DNA of 64,000 bases from Thiodiazotropha sp050305975 (GCA_050305975.1 JBNLGI010000083.1:1-64000); one strand, 5' to 3'. Positions 49,801 to 58,477 are shown, counted from the stretch's first letter. Notes: generated from the letters alone by a model not told the origin. Numbers and translations are program-made.

Positions 49801-50271
49801 GACCAGCAGCTTGGCGAGCGACTCCAGCTGCAACTTCTGCTCTTCGCGCGCATTGGTCAGGTTGAGTTCGTCCTGGCTGATGCGCAGCTCCAGCGTCGGC
49901 AGATCGGCATTGTCGATGACCCGCTTCAGATCCCGCTCGTCCTTGTCTCCGGCAGACTTCTGTTTCAGCTCCGCGATGCGTTGTGGTGCGTTCTTTACCG
50001 TCTGTTCGAGCTGAGTGCGCTCGTCGCGGGCCTTGTCGACCAGCTGTAGCCAGTTTGCCGCCTGGTCGTACATCTCCCTGGCCTTGGCTTTTTGCGTCTC
50101 GTCCAGCGTCTGATCCGTATCGATGGTCGATTTCGCCGATTCCACCAGTCTCAGGGTGGGTACTTCACTACTCAACAGGTCGTCGCCGGGCTGGTCAGCA
50201 GCGATGATCGCTGATGGCACAGCGAGCGCCAGCAAAAGGGTGAACAGAGAGACGGCTCGGATCAGGCTCAT
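46861..50271 (-). CDS. MscK/MscM-type mechanosensitive channel
   Basis: A 1136-residue protein: signal peptide (residues 1-24), a long periplasmic coiled-coil (to about 480), about eleven membrane segments, and a C-terminal MscS domain. The pore and vestibule part contains GLGFGLQEIVANFISGIILL, then FERPIRVGDVVTL and the vestibule. This is the size and layout of MscK (1120 residues) or MscM (1107). It protects the cell against osmotic shock. A TRIC-type channel follows in the same operon. Confidence 0.9.
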   Translation of the reverse strand: MSLIRAVSLFTLLLALAVPSAIIAADQPGDDLLSSEVPTLRLVESAKSTIDTDQTLDETQKAKAREMYDQAANWLQLVDKARDERTQLEQTVKNAPQRIAELKQKSAGDKDERDLKRVIDNADLPTLELRISQDELNLTNAREEQKLQLESLAKLLVGSKQINEQIDERTKTLSQIQQEIKDLPAGEPKALTQARVLSLKSRYQLRQAELNLLKLKLGNQSLLTNLAQAQRDSTANLISRLQADLEQLNTAAAALRESQASRAREAAEQLQAETANLPEPLRKIAEENARNRTELEELVYREKQVTYNLATAKQQLDEIRTDFASTRQRVEVVGASEAIGSMLYRRREALPSFRSYSRNSAQRKQEINQATDRQINIEELLRERGNLQQVVARTLEELPDGATHPEGKDLRSLTENLAQSRREALNELQKVYSRYIAQLTSLDLAERQLAEVSESYINYINDQLIWISSGNLTNVKTLTASLGWIFRGEKWAQLVMDLYSAITHRPVMVLLLIVLVGLQIRYRNTAALRLPLLAKSVRKIRKDSFQLTLWALFFTLVKIALLPLLLIGIGLQLKLLPTAAPFTVAFADALIKVGITLTAGLLLYEVCRPEGVGVRHLRWERRVCDPLSRELRWVIPVIAPIRFLVALSAGANLPAEAMVIGRLSVITIMLITLVFLFRLLQKPSELMSGWRQSSPQSLLVQLHFLWFPLLLLIGAGMIISTALGYQTLALRLLEHLEVTFWFFVGLFFLRELLLRYLFVAERRLRFENALRKREELRSQREQEQHTAEDESAAIAVEIPEINFDALGEQAKRLVRFVYLFSAVVGTWMIWGDLLPALDFFNKIVLPISTQEVVDGVTTLTPLSLSDLLVGLVALAVTLLAAKNLPGVLEITLLQRLPLDAGARYALTTLLQYLIVAIGVISAFSTIGFQWSSIQWLVAALGVGLGFGLQEIVANFISGIILLFERPIRVGDVVTLDNTTGVVSRIRIRATTIINYDKQELLIPNKEFITGRVVNWTLTDKVNRVVVTVGVAYGSNVNQAMSLMLEAAHENENVLEDPPPVATFEGFGDNALTLLLRTYLGAMENRLPTITALHEAINRKFNQAGISIAFPQRDLHLDTSRPLDIRLSRAPRKSEPE

Positions 50272-50451
50272 AGGGTGACGATGCTCGGGTTGCGGAAAAT
50301 CTGCCTTTGTTCCCGGCCGCGTGATTTGGTTTCAACTTATCGCCGGAGATGCGGCAGGGATCGTTGATTGGCATTATTTACCAGCCGCTGGTCGCTTTCC
50401 ACACCCCCGGGCGTTCAATCGCCTGGAAGAGACGGGCCGATGATGTCGCGT

Positions 50452-50946
50452 TCAGTCAGCGCTGTGAGCCTTGGATGCCGCTATGGGTGCTTCGGCCGGA
50501 TCGGAAATCGACAGACCGTTCGTTTGCGGGATCGGTTCCGCGGCCGGTTCCGGGCGTTGCCACAACCAGCCGGCGACCAGCGCCAGGGTGAGTCCGAGCA
50601 GAAGCGAAACGGGCCAGGTGGGCTGGCCGAGCAGATGCAGCAACAGGTAGCCGGCGGCGATACCGCCAATCGCCAGCCGTTTGCCGCTGCGTGTCATCAT
50701 GCCGTGTGCGACGAAGAGGTGGACGGGGTGGCCGAAGCGGGGGTGTGAAAGGATCCGCTGCGTCAGGTGTGGCGCGCTGCGGGACCAGCACCAGACCGCG
50801 CCGATCCAGAACACAGTAGTCGGCATCACCGGCAGAAAGATGCCGACCACGCCGAGGACGAACAGCGACCAGCCGCCGGCCAACAGCCAGGGGCGGCTTC
50901 TGCGCGCGGGTTGCGGGTTGCTGTTCGCCGTGCTCATGCTCTGCAT
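50452..50946 (-). CDS. DUF454 (YbaN-like) membrane protein
   Basis: A 164-residue protein of the YbaN/DUF454 family: LFVLGVVGIFLPVMPTTVFW, then CWSRSAPHLTQRILSHPRFG, with about four hydrophobic segments. Function of the family is not established. An ATG three codons downstream is an alternative start. Confidence 0.85.
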   Translation of the reverse strand: MQSMSTANSNPQPARRSRPWLLAGGWSLFVLGVVGIFLPVMPTTVFWIGAVWCWSRSAPHLTQRILSHPRFGHPVHLFVAHGMMTRSGKRLAIGGIAAGYLLLHLLGQPTWPVSLLLGLTLALVAGWLWQRPEPAAEPIPQTNGLSISDPAEAPIAASKAHSAD

Positions 50947-51013
50947 CCTATACTCTCAGACTGCGGCGTGCCGGGCGGGGTACGCCTGTAGTGTTTGGGG
51001 TATTTGCGTCCCA

Positions 51014-52189
51014 TCAGGCCTCGACCAGCCAGTACCAGGCGTAGGCCGCCAGCAGGGCGGGAAGCGTACTGTAGAGTGTAGCCGCCAACGCCGCCTTGGG
51101 TGCCGCCGCGATAGCTGGAAAGAGCGCATCGCCATCATTGGCGATGGCATTGCCGAGTTGGGCCGAGAGTGGCATGGCGCCGCTCAGGTAGAGCGAGGTG
51201 ACCACGATCTGCGGTCCGCAGCCGGGCACGAATCCGACCAGAATCGCCAGCGCCGGCACCAGCGGGGCCCAGACGGCGATGGCCGTGCTCGGGTCGAAGC
51301 CGAGGCCGGCCACCATCAGCTCGTAGCCGAGAAAGGCGAAGATCACCCAGCTGCTGACGAAGTTGGTGTCGTCGACGATACGGCGCAGCGCCGGGGGGGC
51401 GATCTCGCAGCCGGCGCTGTCGCAGGGGGCGTTTTCGCCGCCGCGAACCACCCACATGCCGAGTGCGAGCAGGGAGCCGGCAAGCCCGAGCAGCATGGCC
51501 GGCGAACCGGGCAGGAACTCGTCTATATCGATCTGAAAGGCACCGAGAATACCGATCACCAGGCCGGGAAGCGCCAGCGCCACCCACGGCACCTCGTCTC
51601 GACGCCAGGTTGTGGGCAGCCAGGCCTGGCGGGACAGCTGCGGGGGCCTGGCGGAGTCGCCTTGTGGTCGCAGGAAGTCGGGACCGTGCCAGGCATCGAC
51701 CGCATAGCCGGTAATCATGCCCATCACGGCACTGACCACGAGCACCATACCGGCGGTGGCCGGTTCCCGGGCCATGAGCAGGAACATGGCGTCGCCCATG
51801 GTGGCGATAAGGGTCGCCACCAGGCCGCCGAAGCTGAGGTGTCCGCGGGTGAACTGGGTCACCGCGACGATGGCTCCGCCACAGCCGGGAAAGGAGCCGA
51901 GCAGGATGCCCGCCGGTACATGCCAGCGTCTGTAGCGGTCGAGCAGGGTGGCGAGATCGATGCCGAGGCCGCGCTCCGCCGCCAGCACCAGCGCAAGGGT
52001 GCCGGCGACGAAGACGGAGACCGCCAGATAGGCCTCGGAAAGGGCGCCGGCCGCGGCCTCGATGCCGCCGGGGATGGCGAGGGCGGCCAGGGTAAAGAGC
52101 GTGACCACCCCGGCGCGTCTGGCTCTGGGGTCGAGGGAGAAACCCGCGGCTGGGCGGTGATGCTGAAGGACCTGGGTCAGTGTGGTCAT
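51014..52189 (-). CDS. Putative 10-TM heavy-metal (manganese) transporter
   Basis: A 391-residue protein with about ten hydrophobic segments in two halves. Each half holds a conserved FPGCG motif (GSFPGCGGAIVAVTQF and GFVPGCGPQIVVTSL) followed by an acidic, membrane-embedded segment (MGDAMF and NDGDALFPAI). The pattern matches proteins annotated as putative manganese transporters or ArsP_2-type exporters. The metal and direction are not proven. A hairpin lies directly before the start codon (see 52198-52230). Confidence 0.78.
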   Translation of the reverse strand: MTTLTQVLQHHRPAAGFSLDPRARRAGVVTLFTLAALAIPGGIEAAAGALSEAYLAVSVFVAGTLALVLAAERGLGIDLATLLDRYRRWHVPAGILLGSFPGCGGAIVAVTQFTRGHLSFGGLVATLIATMGDAMFLLMAREPATAGMVLVVSAVMGMITGYAVDAWHGPDFLRPQGDSARPPQLSRQAWLPTTWRRDEVPWVALALPGLVIGILGAFQIDIDEFLPGSPAMLLGLAGSLLALGMWVVRGGENAPCDSAGCEIAPPALRRIVDDTNFVSSWVIFAFLGYELMVAGLGFDPSTAIAVWAPLVPALAILVGFVPGCGPQIVVTSLYLSGAMPLSAQLGNAIANDGDALFPAIAAAPKAALAATLYSTLPALLAAYAWYWLVEA

Positions 52190-52197
52190 GGGGGCGG

Positions 52198-52230
52198 CCT
52201 GTCACCAATAAAAGCATTGTTGATGACAGG
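52198..52230. promoter_or_regulatory. Hairpin overlapping the transporter translation start region
   Basis: CCTGTCA (52198-52204) pairs with TGACAGG (52224-52230), extended by CAAT/ATTG inside. On the minus strand it ends nine bases before the ATG of the transporter and takes in the only AGG-like ribosome site, so it could control translation. Confidence 0.4.
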
Positions 52231-52380
52231 TTAGAAGACCCATATTGATATGTTAAATCGTTTATTTACACCAATATGATTGGTATTTAATATTATTTCT
52301 CCTTTCGCTGACTGATCCGCTTCGGTTTCCCTGTCCGGTTGTTTTACATTGATACGAATGAAAAATAACTGACCGTTATC

Positions 52381-52399
52381 GGTGGGGCCCTGCCCCACC
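52381..52399. repeat. 19-base GC palindrome, copy 2
   Basis: GGTGGGGCCCTGCCCCACC, identical to 1867-1885. It lies 31 bases after the stop of the VOC gene on the minus strand, again downstream of a gene. Confidence 0.75.
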
Positions 52400-52430
52400 A
52401 GAAAGTGCTCATCAGTCAGACAGACAGGCA

Positions 52431-52871
52431 CTAGTCTCGCTGTTTGACTACCGCTTCAGCCGCCTCGTCTTGGGGCCCGATCCAGAAAAGCGGATTGTGG
52501 GCCACCTCCCAGAGAAACCCGTCCGGGTCGCTGAAGTAACCCGAATAGCCACCCCAGAAGACCTTCTGGCCCGGTTTCACCAATCGCGCGCCAGCGGCCA
52601 CCGCCTGTCGCAGCAGGGCATCCACCTCGGCTTCCGAGGCGACATTGTGGGCCAGGGTGAAGCCCGGGAAACCCTCGCCCTCGGCCGAAACGGTGGCGTC
52701 CTCGGCCAGGGCCTCGCGTCCATAGAGGCCGAGCCAGCTGCCGTTGAGGGTGAAGAAAGCGACCGAAGGCGGCGACTCCATCTGCGGCAGGCCGAGGCCT
52801 TCGCGGTAGAAGCGGATCGAACGTTCGAGGTCGGCGACACCGAGGGTGATCATACTGATGCGGGGCTGCAT
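52431..52871 (-). CDS. VOC-family (glyoxalase-like) protein
   Basis: A 146-residue protein with the vicinal-oxygen-chelate fold: ISMITLGVADLERSIRFYRE at the start and SGYFSDPDGFLWEVAHNPLF at the end, the latter with the metal-ligand Glu. Substrate unknown; members include glyoxalases, dioxygenases and resistance proteins. It starts five bases after the ChaN-like gene, so it is probably co-transcribed with it. Confidence 0.85.
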   Translation of the reverse strand: MQPRISMITLGVADLERSIRFYREGLGLPQMESPPSVAFFTLNGSWLGLYGREALAEDATVSAEGEGFPGFTLAHNVASEAEVDALLRQAVAAGARLVKPGQKVFWGGYSGYFSDPDGFLWEVAHNPLFWIGPQDEAAEAVVKQRD

Positions 52872-52876
52872 GGCGG

Positions 52877-53887
52877 TTACTCCTTGGGTTTACGGTAGAG
52901 GCGGATCAAACGCTCACAGGGATCCTCATCGTCGACCCTTGGCGTGAACCAGACATAGTCGAAAGGCAGGGTCTCGCCGCCGAACCAGCGGCGGTAGTCG
53001 GCCGGTTGGGTCAGCGACGGTTTCACCGAGGCAAACAGCAGGCTGACCAGCTTTCCCTCCCGGGTGATCTCGTCCAGCAGGTAAGGTACCCCGCGATCGC
53101 TTCGGGCGTGACCGTAACCGACCAGCAACAGGGCGCCGCCACCCACGTCGGCGCGCTGCAGGCGTTCCGACATGGTGGCGTCCCGGGTGCGCTGGGCCAG
53201 GGCCATCCCCTCCAGATTGCCGGAGATGGGCAGCCCGCAGTGAGCCTTGGACATGTCTCGCAACAGCGTCTCTTGCCGTTTCGGGGGCAGTGGCTGGTCG
53301 AGTCCGAAGCGCGTGACCAACTCCTCCGGCAACACCTCCAGGCCGCGCAGGCGCACCGAAGCGGCCTCACGGCGCGAGAGATCCATCGCCGCCAGCGGCA
53401 AGCCGGCATCCGCGGCGAATTGGATCAGTCGCTGATAACCTTGCCACTGTTGGCGACGACGCTGACTCCAGTTGAGCGCATCGGGCAACTGCTCCGCATT
53501 CTGATGCAGCGAGCGCGAAAAACGCTCCAGGGCAGGCTGATCATCGCTGGTGAAAATTTCGAGGCCGACCGAAACCCGGCGACCCTCGGCGAAGAGCGCC
53601 TTGAGGATGCGCAGCTGCAGTTGGTGGTGATCGGGATTGTTGTGAGACTCGCCGGTGATCACATAGGGAATGGTCGCCAGGGTGTTCAGCAGGCGCTGCT
53701 CGTCTATGAAGCGCTGTGTCGCCACCTCCCAGATGCGTCCCGTCAGCGGATGCTCGCGGCCGATGGGAGACTGCCATTCGATGGCCGGTTGTGACGCGCT
53801 TGCCGGGGGTTGTGGCGAGGCGCAGAGGGAGAAGCTGGCGTGCAGGATCAGCAGGGCGGCCAACAGGCGCTGTGTGGTGCGTGACAT
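52877..53887 (-). CDS. chaN: ChaN-like haem-binding protein
   Basis: A 336-residue exported protein with a signal peptide (residues about 1-23). It carries the ChaN signature: YVITGESHNNPDHHQLQLRI, then VGLEIFTSDDQPALERF, and LLLVGYGHARSDRGVPYLL near the end. ChaN in Campylobacter binds haem and takes part in iron acquisition. The lipobox normally found in ChaN is not obvious here (SFSLCAS). ATG 53887 is preferred because the signal peptide begins there. Confidence 0.8.
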   Translation of the reverse strand: MSRTTQRLLAALLILHASFSLCASPQPPASASQPAIEWQSPIGREHPLTGRIWEVATQRFIDEQRLLNTLATIPYVITGESHNNPDHHQLQLRILKALFAEGRRVSVGLEIFTSDDQPALERFSRSLHQNAEQLPDALNWSQRRRQQWQGYQRLIQFAADAGLPLAAMDLSRREAASVRLRGLEVLPEELVTRFGLDQPLPPKRQETLLRDMSKAHCGLPISGNLEGMALAQRTRDATMSERLQRADVGGGALLLVGYGHARSDRGVPYLLDEITREGKLVSLLFASVKPSLTQPADYRRWFGGETLPFDYVWFTPRVDDEDPCERLIRLYRKPKE

Positions 53888-54083
53888 GTCAATCCGAATT
53901 CTCCGGCTGCGGCCGTTGGCACGGGTTTCAGCTGAGACCTCCATGCGTGTAGGCGACCGGTTGCGTGGCTCGATTCAAATCCCCTGTGGGCATGCTACAG
54001 GTCGGGGCTGTGGATGTGAGCCGGTAGCTCGCTCCACCTTACCAATATAGATGACGACGATGCGCTGCATGAGCGGACCGGGT

Positions 54084-54926
54084 CTAAACCGCTTGGGCGA
54101 GTCGGTCACGCAGGATCGGAATCAGCCCCTCATGCTCACCGATCAGGCCGCTGGTCAGAATCCGCCAACCTGGATGCTCTGCGGCGACGCGTCCACAGAT
54201 CGATTCGATATCCCCGGCGCGGCCGGCGTGCCGACCCGGGGACATGAAGAGCAGGGAGAGGGCGACGGGATGCTGGTCGTCCTCCGCGCCGGCCTGGGAC
54301 AGAACCTGTTCCAGCAGCTCGCCGTTGAAGTCGTATTCGGCGCCCTCGCGGCGCTCCATCACCGCTTCCGACAGTTGCATGCCAGGACCGAGAATCTGTC
54401 GCATTTCGTCCGCCAGGTAGCGGCGAACCGCGGTCACCGAGGGGTTGGGCGATCCGTGATCGACCAGGATCACACGTTGATACTTGCCCTTGTCGTCTGA
54501 TGGCAATTGGTCGCAAAGGATCCTCGCCAGACGCGGCTCCCCTCCCGGCAATGGGCAGAGTACGGGACAGAGCCGCAGTTCGAACTCGCCATAGTCTGCA
54601 GCGAGCTGTTCGCATTGATCGGGTATGAAAGAGGAGAGGGCCCGACTGGGACCGAAAAACAGCGGCAGCACGATGAAGTGGCGTTCACCTCTGGCGAGCT
54701 GTTCGGCCAGGAATGGACGGAAAGTGTGTGCCGGGATACCACCCAGATCCTCTGGCGGGATCTTGTGTGCATGCTGTAAAGAGACCGCATGGACGGTCCT
54801 GCCCAGGTCATCGCCGAGCAGGTCGGCGAGACGTCGCAGCGTGAGTGTGGACTCGGCCCGGCTGGAGCCGTTGTCCACCAGTAGGATGGTGGCAGAGGTC
54901 ATGTCGGTTCGTGGGTTTTCTGACAC
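54084..54926 (-). CDS. CbiX/SirB-like chelatase-fold protein
   Basis: A 280-residue cytoplasmic protein built of two CbiX-like halves, the fold of sirohydrochlorin cobalt/ferro-chelatases. The second half keeps the His of the family (VILVDHGSPNPS). In the first half the matching position is Asn (LLVDNGSSRAES), so only one half looks catalytically complete. The likely role is metal insertion in sirohaem or cobalamin synthesis, but no other tetrapyrrole gene is nearby. The start is GTG 54926 with AAGGA upstream; ATG 54902 is an alternative. Confidence 0.78.
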   Translation of the reverse strand: MSENPRTDMTSATILLVDNGSSRAESTLTLRRLADLLGDDLGRTVHAVSLQHAHKIPPEDLGGIPAHTFRPFLAEQLARGERHFIVLPLFFGPSRALSSFIPDQCEQLAADYGEFELRLCPVLCPLPGGEPRLARILCDQLPSDDKGKYQRVILVDHGSPNPSVTAVRRYLADEMRQILGPGMQLSEAVMERREGAEYDFNGELLEQVLSQAGAEDDQHPVALSLLFMSPGRHAGRAGDIESICGRVAAEHPGWRILTSGLIGEHEGLIPILRDRLAQAV

Positions 54927-55018
54927 CCTACATCCTTAGCTAACTCGCTATTGAAGACAAGCGTCAGATGTCATGAATTACCCGGTTCTGTCTCGGCGAA
55001 TTCCTGCTTGCGGACGAG

Positions 55019-55903
55019 TCAGCAGGCAGCCTCCGCGGCCGCCAGCTGTTGGGCCAGAGCGCGTTCACCGAGTCTGATGGCGAGCCGTTGCAGAGGGTGT
55101 CGATTGCCGCCGGGACGCCAGGTGCGGTGCAGGCGGTTCTGGTAGGCGTCGAACTGCTGGCCCCAGGGGGCGGGCAGAACCCTTCCACGCTGCAACAGCA
55201 GTTTGAGTACCTGGGTGGCGGCGAAGCCGGCGCAGAGCTCGCAGCCCATGGGCGTCGATGGCCCACGCTTGGCGATGAGGTCGATGCGATCGGGCAGCAC
55301 CAGGTAGCCGGCATGCGCCCGGGCCGGCGCCAGCCCGACGAGAAAGCGCAGATACTGCTGATATTCGCCCGCCCCTTCGAGCTGAAAATAGCTCTCGAAG
55401 CTCATGTTACCCGGCAGGAAGCTGAGCAGGGCCGAGCCCATACCGAGAGGAGCGGCGGTGACCGCGGGAATGCGCAGACGGTCGCAGGCGTCAAACACCG
55501 CGCGGCGGGCCTGCAGCGCGAAGAAATCGAGGCCGTCCAGGTAGAGATCGCAGCCGTCGAGGAAGGTCTCGGCTGCGTCGGCTCGAACCCCCTGCGGAAA
55601 GCGCGCGATCTCCAACTCCGGATTGATCGCCAGCGCCATCTCGCAGAGCGTGTCAAGTTTCGCCCGGCCTATGGTGTGCAGGTTGGCGCCGGCCTGGCGG
55701 TTGAAGTTCTCCAGCGCGAAGCTATCGAAATCGGCCAGGTGGAAACGCCCCACTCCGAGGCGTGCCAGGGTCAGCAAATGGCTGCCGCCGACCCCGCCCA
55801 TGCCGGCGATCGCGACACGGGACTGGCGCAGGCGATCCTGCTCCTGCGGCGTGACCCAGCCGATGTTACGGGAAAAGGCGGTCTGGTAGTCAAAGGTTGT
55901 CAT
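55019..55903 (-). CDS. ThiF/MoeB/HesA-family E1-like adenylyltransferase
   Basis: A 294-residue E1-like enzyme. The ATP-binding loop is GMGGVGG (residues about 34-40), followed by FHLADFDSFALENFNRQAGA, the Asp and Asn-Arg signature of the family. The end carries GCELCAGFAATQVLKLLLQR. Relatives adenylate the C-terminus of a small protein (ThiS, MoaD, ubiquitin-like) or a free carboxylate. No such protein is seen here. It overlaps the acyltransferase gene by 14 bases, so the two enzymes probably work in one pathway. Confidence 0.82.
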   Translation of the reverse strand: MTTFDYQTAFSRNIGWVTPQEQDRLRQSRVAIAGMGGVGGSHLLTLARLGVGRFHLADFDSFALENFNRQAGANLHTIGRAKLDTLCEMALAINPELEIARFPQGVRADAAETFLDGCDLYLDGLDFFALQARRAVFDACDRLRIPAVTAAPLGMGSALLSFLPGNMSFESYFQLEGAGEYQQYLRFLVGLAPARAHAGYLVLPDRIDLIAKRGPSTPMGCELCAGFAATQVLKLLLQRGRVLPAPWGQQFDAYQNRLHRTWRPGGNRHPLQRLAIRLGERALAQQLAAAEAAC

Positions 55904-56666
55904 TGGATCGAGCCGCTTCGTAGTGGAGCTGGATCATGGCGTCGAACTGGTTGTCCAGATCGTGCTGGATAGCGCGGTAGAGATCGAGGATCTGATCGCC
56001 CATGTGCGCAGTCAGTTCGTCTCGGGGGAGCTCGAACAGGGCGCGGCTGCCGTGCAGGTCGAAGGTCTGGCTGATCTGGTGAAAGACCAGTCCATAGCGC
56101 TGCAGGTGGCGCTGCAGACGTGGCTCCATGACGACCAGTACCCGCTCGAGATCGCACAATTCGACCATGGCGATGGCCGAAAGGTAGAGGCCGATGGAGA
56201 TGTTGGGAAAATTGCGTCGCTCCTCCTCGGTATAGATGGTGGTGGTGTTGTGGCTGTCGAGGATGAAGGGTTTGCCCGCCTCCCGCTCCCGCCGGCGGAA
56301 GTTGCTCGGCACCGCCAGACGCGATATCTCGCCCACCGACTGGCCGTTGAATTCGGAGAGTCGGCGATTGCCACGCATGGGAATCTGATGGTTCTGGCAA
56401 GGCAGCAGCGATTCCGGCCTGCCGATCTTGGGCAGCACCAAGCGTACACAGCCGGCAATATCCCCGGATCGCTTGTGTTCCAGCAGGCAGTGGTAGGCGT
56501 AGTCGTCGCAGTTGTCGATTTCCAGCTGGCTGTCGTTTTTTGGCTCCCAGCCCAGCTCATCGGCGTAGACCTGATAGCGAATGGCGTAAGCAAAGCGTCG
56601 TTGCTGACGGCTTATCGCGAGGTTGACATGAAAATATTGTGAGAAATTATTGGCCAGACTCTCCAT
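55890..56666 (-). CDS. PEP-CTERM/exosortase-associated acyltransferase (AHL-synthase-like)
   Basis: A 258-residue GNAT-fold enzyme of the type found beside PEP-CTERM/exosortase loci and related to acyl-homoserine-lactone synthases: RRFAYAIRYQVYADELGWEP, then EISRLAVPSNFRRRE in the core. Substrate is unknown. AAGGGAG precedes ATG 56666, and a good promoter lies at 56751-56779. Its stop overlaps the ThiF-type gene by 14 bases. Confidence 0.8.
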   Translation of the reverse strand: MESLANNFSQYFHVNLAISRQQRRFAYAIRYQVYADELGWEPKNDSQLEIDNCDDYAYHCLLEHKRSGDIAGCVRLVLPKIGRPESLLPCQNHQIPMRGNRRLSEFNGQSVGEISRLAVPSNFRRREREAGKPFILDSHNTTTIYTEEERRNFPNISIGLYLSAIAMVELCDLERVLVVMEPRLQRHLQRYGLVFHQISQTFDLHGSRALFELPRDELTAHMGDQILDLYRAIQHDLDNQFDAMIQLHYEAARSNDNL

Positions 56667-57040
56667 GTGTACTCCCTTAAGGTGGCGTAGCTGCATCCAG
56701 CGGATCCAGATCATTGAGGCAGCGGGTGTCTCGGTGCTACAGCTGGCACAACATTACCTATTTCACAAATAAGTGACAAATTCATTCGTGCTGAACGACA
56801 TCAGGCCCTGGCCGCGCCTTGCGCCAGGGCGATCAGGTGCGAGCGCAGAGCTTGCGATCCGGGCCGGACGGTTCGCTGGGGAAGCGGTGGAGAAAAGTCC
56901 TGTTTGTACCAATTTTGGAGTAAAACCGAGTCATCGGTTGTTAATCGTTGATCTGGATCACCTGAGAGTCGGATTTGTGTAAAGCCGGTTAATATTTGGG
57001 CGCTATAGTGGCACCACTTGCGAAGTGGGATACATGGGAA
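56667..57040. other. Divergent intergenic region with promoter
   Basis: Holds the promoter for the minus-strand acyltransferase operon and the leader of the plus-strand GGDEF gene. No gene of its own is supported. A TATAGT at 57004-57009 is a possible -10 for the GGDEF gene but lacks a well-spaced -35. Confidence 0.5.
56751..56779 (-). promoter_or_regulatory. Sigma70-type promoter of the acyltransferase-ThiF operon
   Basis: On the minus strand, TTGTCA (56779-56774) and TAATGT (56756-56751) are separated by 17 bases. The -10 lies about 85 bases before ATG 56666. Confidence 0.5.
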
Positions 57041-58258
57041 ATGAACTACTTGGTTGCTATGTATATCACGCTTAGAGAATCGCTCGGGATCTATACCAAC
57101 GACCAGCTTTATGAGCTGTTTACCGACCGGCATCACGGCATGCCGATCTCCCGACATCGCGCGGCCATCATGCAGAGTCGCGTCTACTTCTTTTGTGTCG
57201 TCTTCGCCATCCTGGTACCGACCTGGGCGGTGATCGATCTGCTGTTTCTGCCGAGCGGCCTATGGGGGGAGCTGCTCGTTATGCGTGCGCTCTCGGCTGC
57301 TGCCTTCGCGGCACTGGCCTGGCAGGCGCGCAAGGATCCCAATCTGAAACTTGCCCGCCTGCTGCTGGCCGGGATGTTGGCGGTGACGCCCCTGTTCTAC
57401 ATGGTCTCCGACCATTGGATACACGCCTACGAGCTGAGTGGCGCGGAGCAGGTGGTGGCGGAACTCTATGCCTTGCTGCCGTTCGTGATGGTGGCCGGGT
57501 TGACCCTGTTTCCCCTCACTCTGGTCGAGTTTCTGGCCTATGCCACGCCGATGCTGCTGGTGACCCTCTATACCAGCTTTCCCGACTCGCGCGCAGAGAT
57601 ACCCCAGGCGGTCTCCACCATCTGGTTGTTCGTGCTGATTCTCGGTGTCGCGCTGTTCGCCTCGCTGAGTCAGCTGCGTTACATGCTCTCGCAGGCGAGT
57701 CGGGCCAGTTACGACGTGCTGACCGGGCTGCTGACCCGCCGTGCCGGTATCGAAATGCTGGATCTGCAGTTCCGTCTCGCCGCTATGAGCGAAGCCTCTC
57801 TCTCCATCCTCTATTTCGATCTCGACAACTTCAAGGCGATCAACGACAACTTTGGTCACGAAGCGGGCGACGAGGTCCTGAAGCAAGCCGCGCAGCAGAT
57901 CAGCGCCAACGTGCGCAAGGGCGACAGCGTGATTCGCTGGGGCGGAGAGGAGTTCATCGTCATCCTGCCGACCGCCGATCCCAGCGAGGCCAACGAGGTG
58001 GTGGGCCGCATCATGCGGTCCGGTCTGGGACTGCGCCCCGACCGGGAGCCGGTCACCGCCAGTATCGGTGTGGCCGAGGTGCGGGCGGACGCCGTCGTCG
58101 ATTGGAAGTCCCAGGTCGAGTTGGCCGATCACCGCATGTACAAGGCCAAGACCAGCGGTCGCGCGCGCAGTATCGGCGTCGGCGGGGAGCACCAGTTGTG
58201 GCCCTTGACCGAAGCCTCTCGCACCGTCGCGACAGCCTGCAATGAAGGCGTAACTTGA
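57041..58258 (+). CDS. Membrane diguanylate cyclase (GGEEF)
   Basis: A 405-residue protein with about six hydrophobic segments (residues 45-225) and a C-terminal GGDEF domain: YDVLTGLLTRRAG, FDLDNFKAINDNFGHEAGDE, then the active site RWGGEEF. The inhibitory RxxD site is also present (RKGD, five residues before GGEEF). Both substrate and feedback sites are complete, so it should make c-di-GMP. The membrane region is similar to that of the degenerate GGDEF protein at 38101. ATG 57041 is chosen; ATG 57059 is possible. Confidence 0.87.
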   Translation: MNYLVAMYITLRESLGIYTNDQLYELFTDRHHGMPISRHRAAIMQSRVYFFCVVFAILVPTWAVIDLLFLPSGLWGELLVMRALSAAAFAALAWQARKDPNLKLARLLLAGMLAVTPLFYMVSDHWIHAYELSGAEQVVAELYALLPFVMVAGLTLFPLTLVEFLAYATPMLLVTLYTSFPDSRAEIPQAVSTIWLFVLILGVALFASLSQLRYMLSQASRASYDVLTGLLTRRAGIEMLDLQFRLAAMSEASLSILYFDLDNFKAINDNFGHEAGDEVLKQAAQQISANVRKGDSVIRWGGEEFIVILPTADPSEANEVVGRIMRSGLGLRPDREPVTASIGVAEVRADAVVDWKSQVELADHRMYKAKTSGRARSIGVGGEHQLWPLTEASRTVATACNEGVT

Positions 58259-58477
58259 GCGGCAAAAAACGCATTGACAGCGGCCTTAACCAGGCCTACT
58301 TTTCGCACTATAAGGGAGGCTTTGCAGCGCTCCCTGTCTGCGCCCTCCATAGCCGATTCTGATCCTGTATCGTCGTCGAGTCCTGTGGCGGACCTTCTGG
58401 ATGATACTGGTTTTGCGGCACTCACCTATGGGCACCCGAACTCCCTTTGACTACCTGCCTTATCCGGTCCGGCCGCG

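Noticed and set aside
52190..52430. A yybP-ykoY manganese riboswitch before the metal transporter
   Set aside because: I looked for the paired loops and conserved bases of this riboswitch and do not see them; only a simple hairpin is present.
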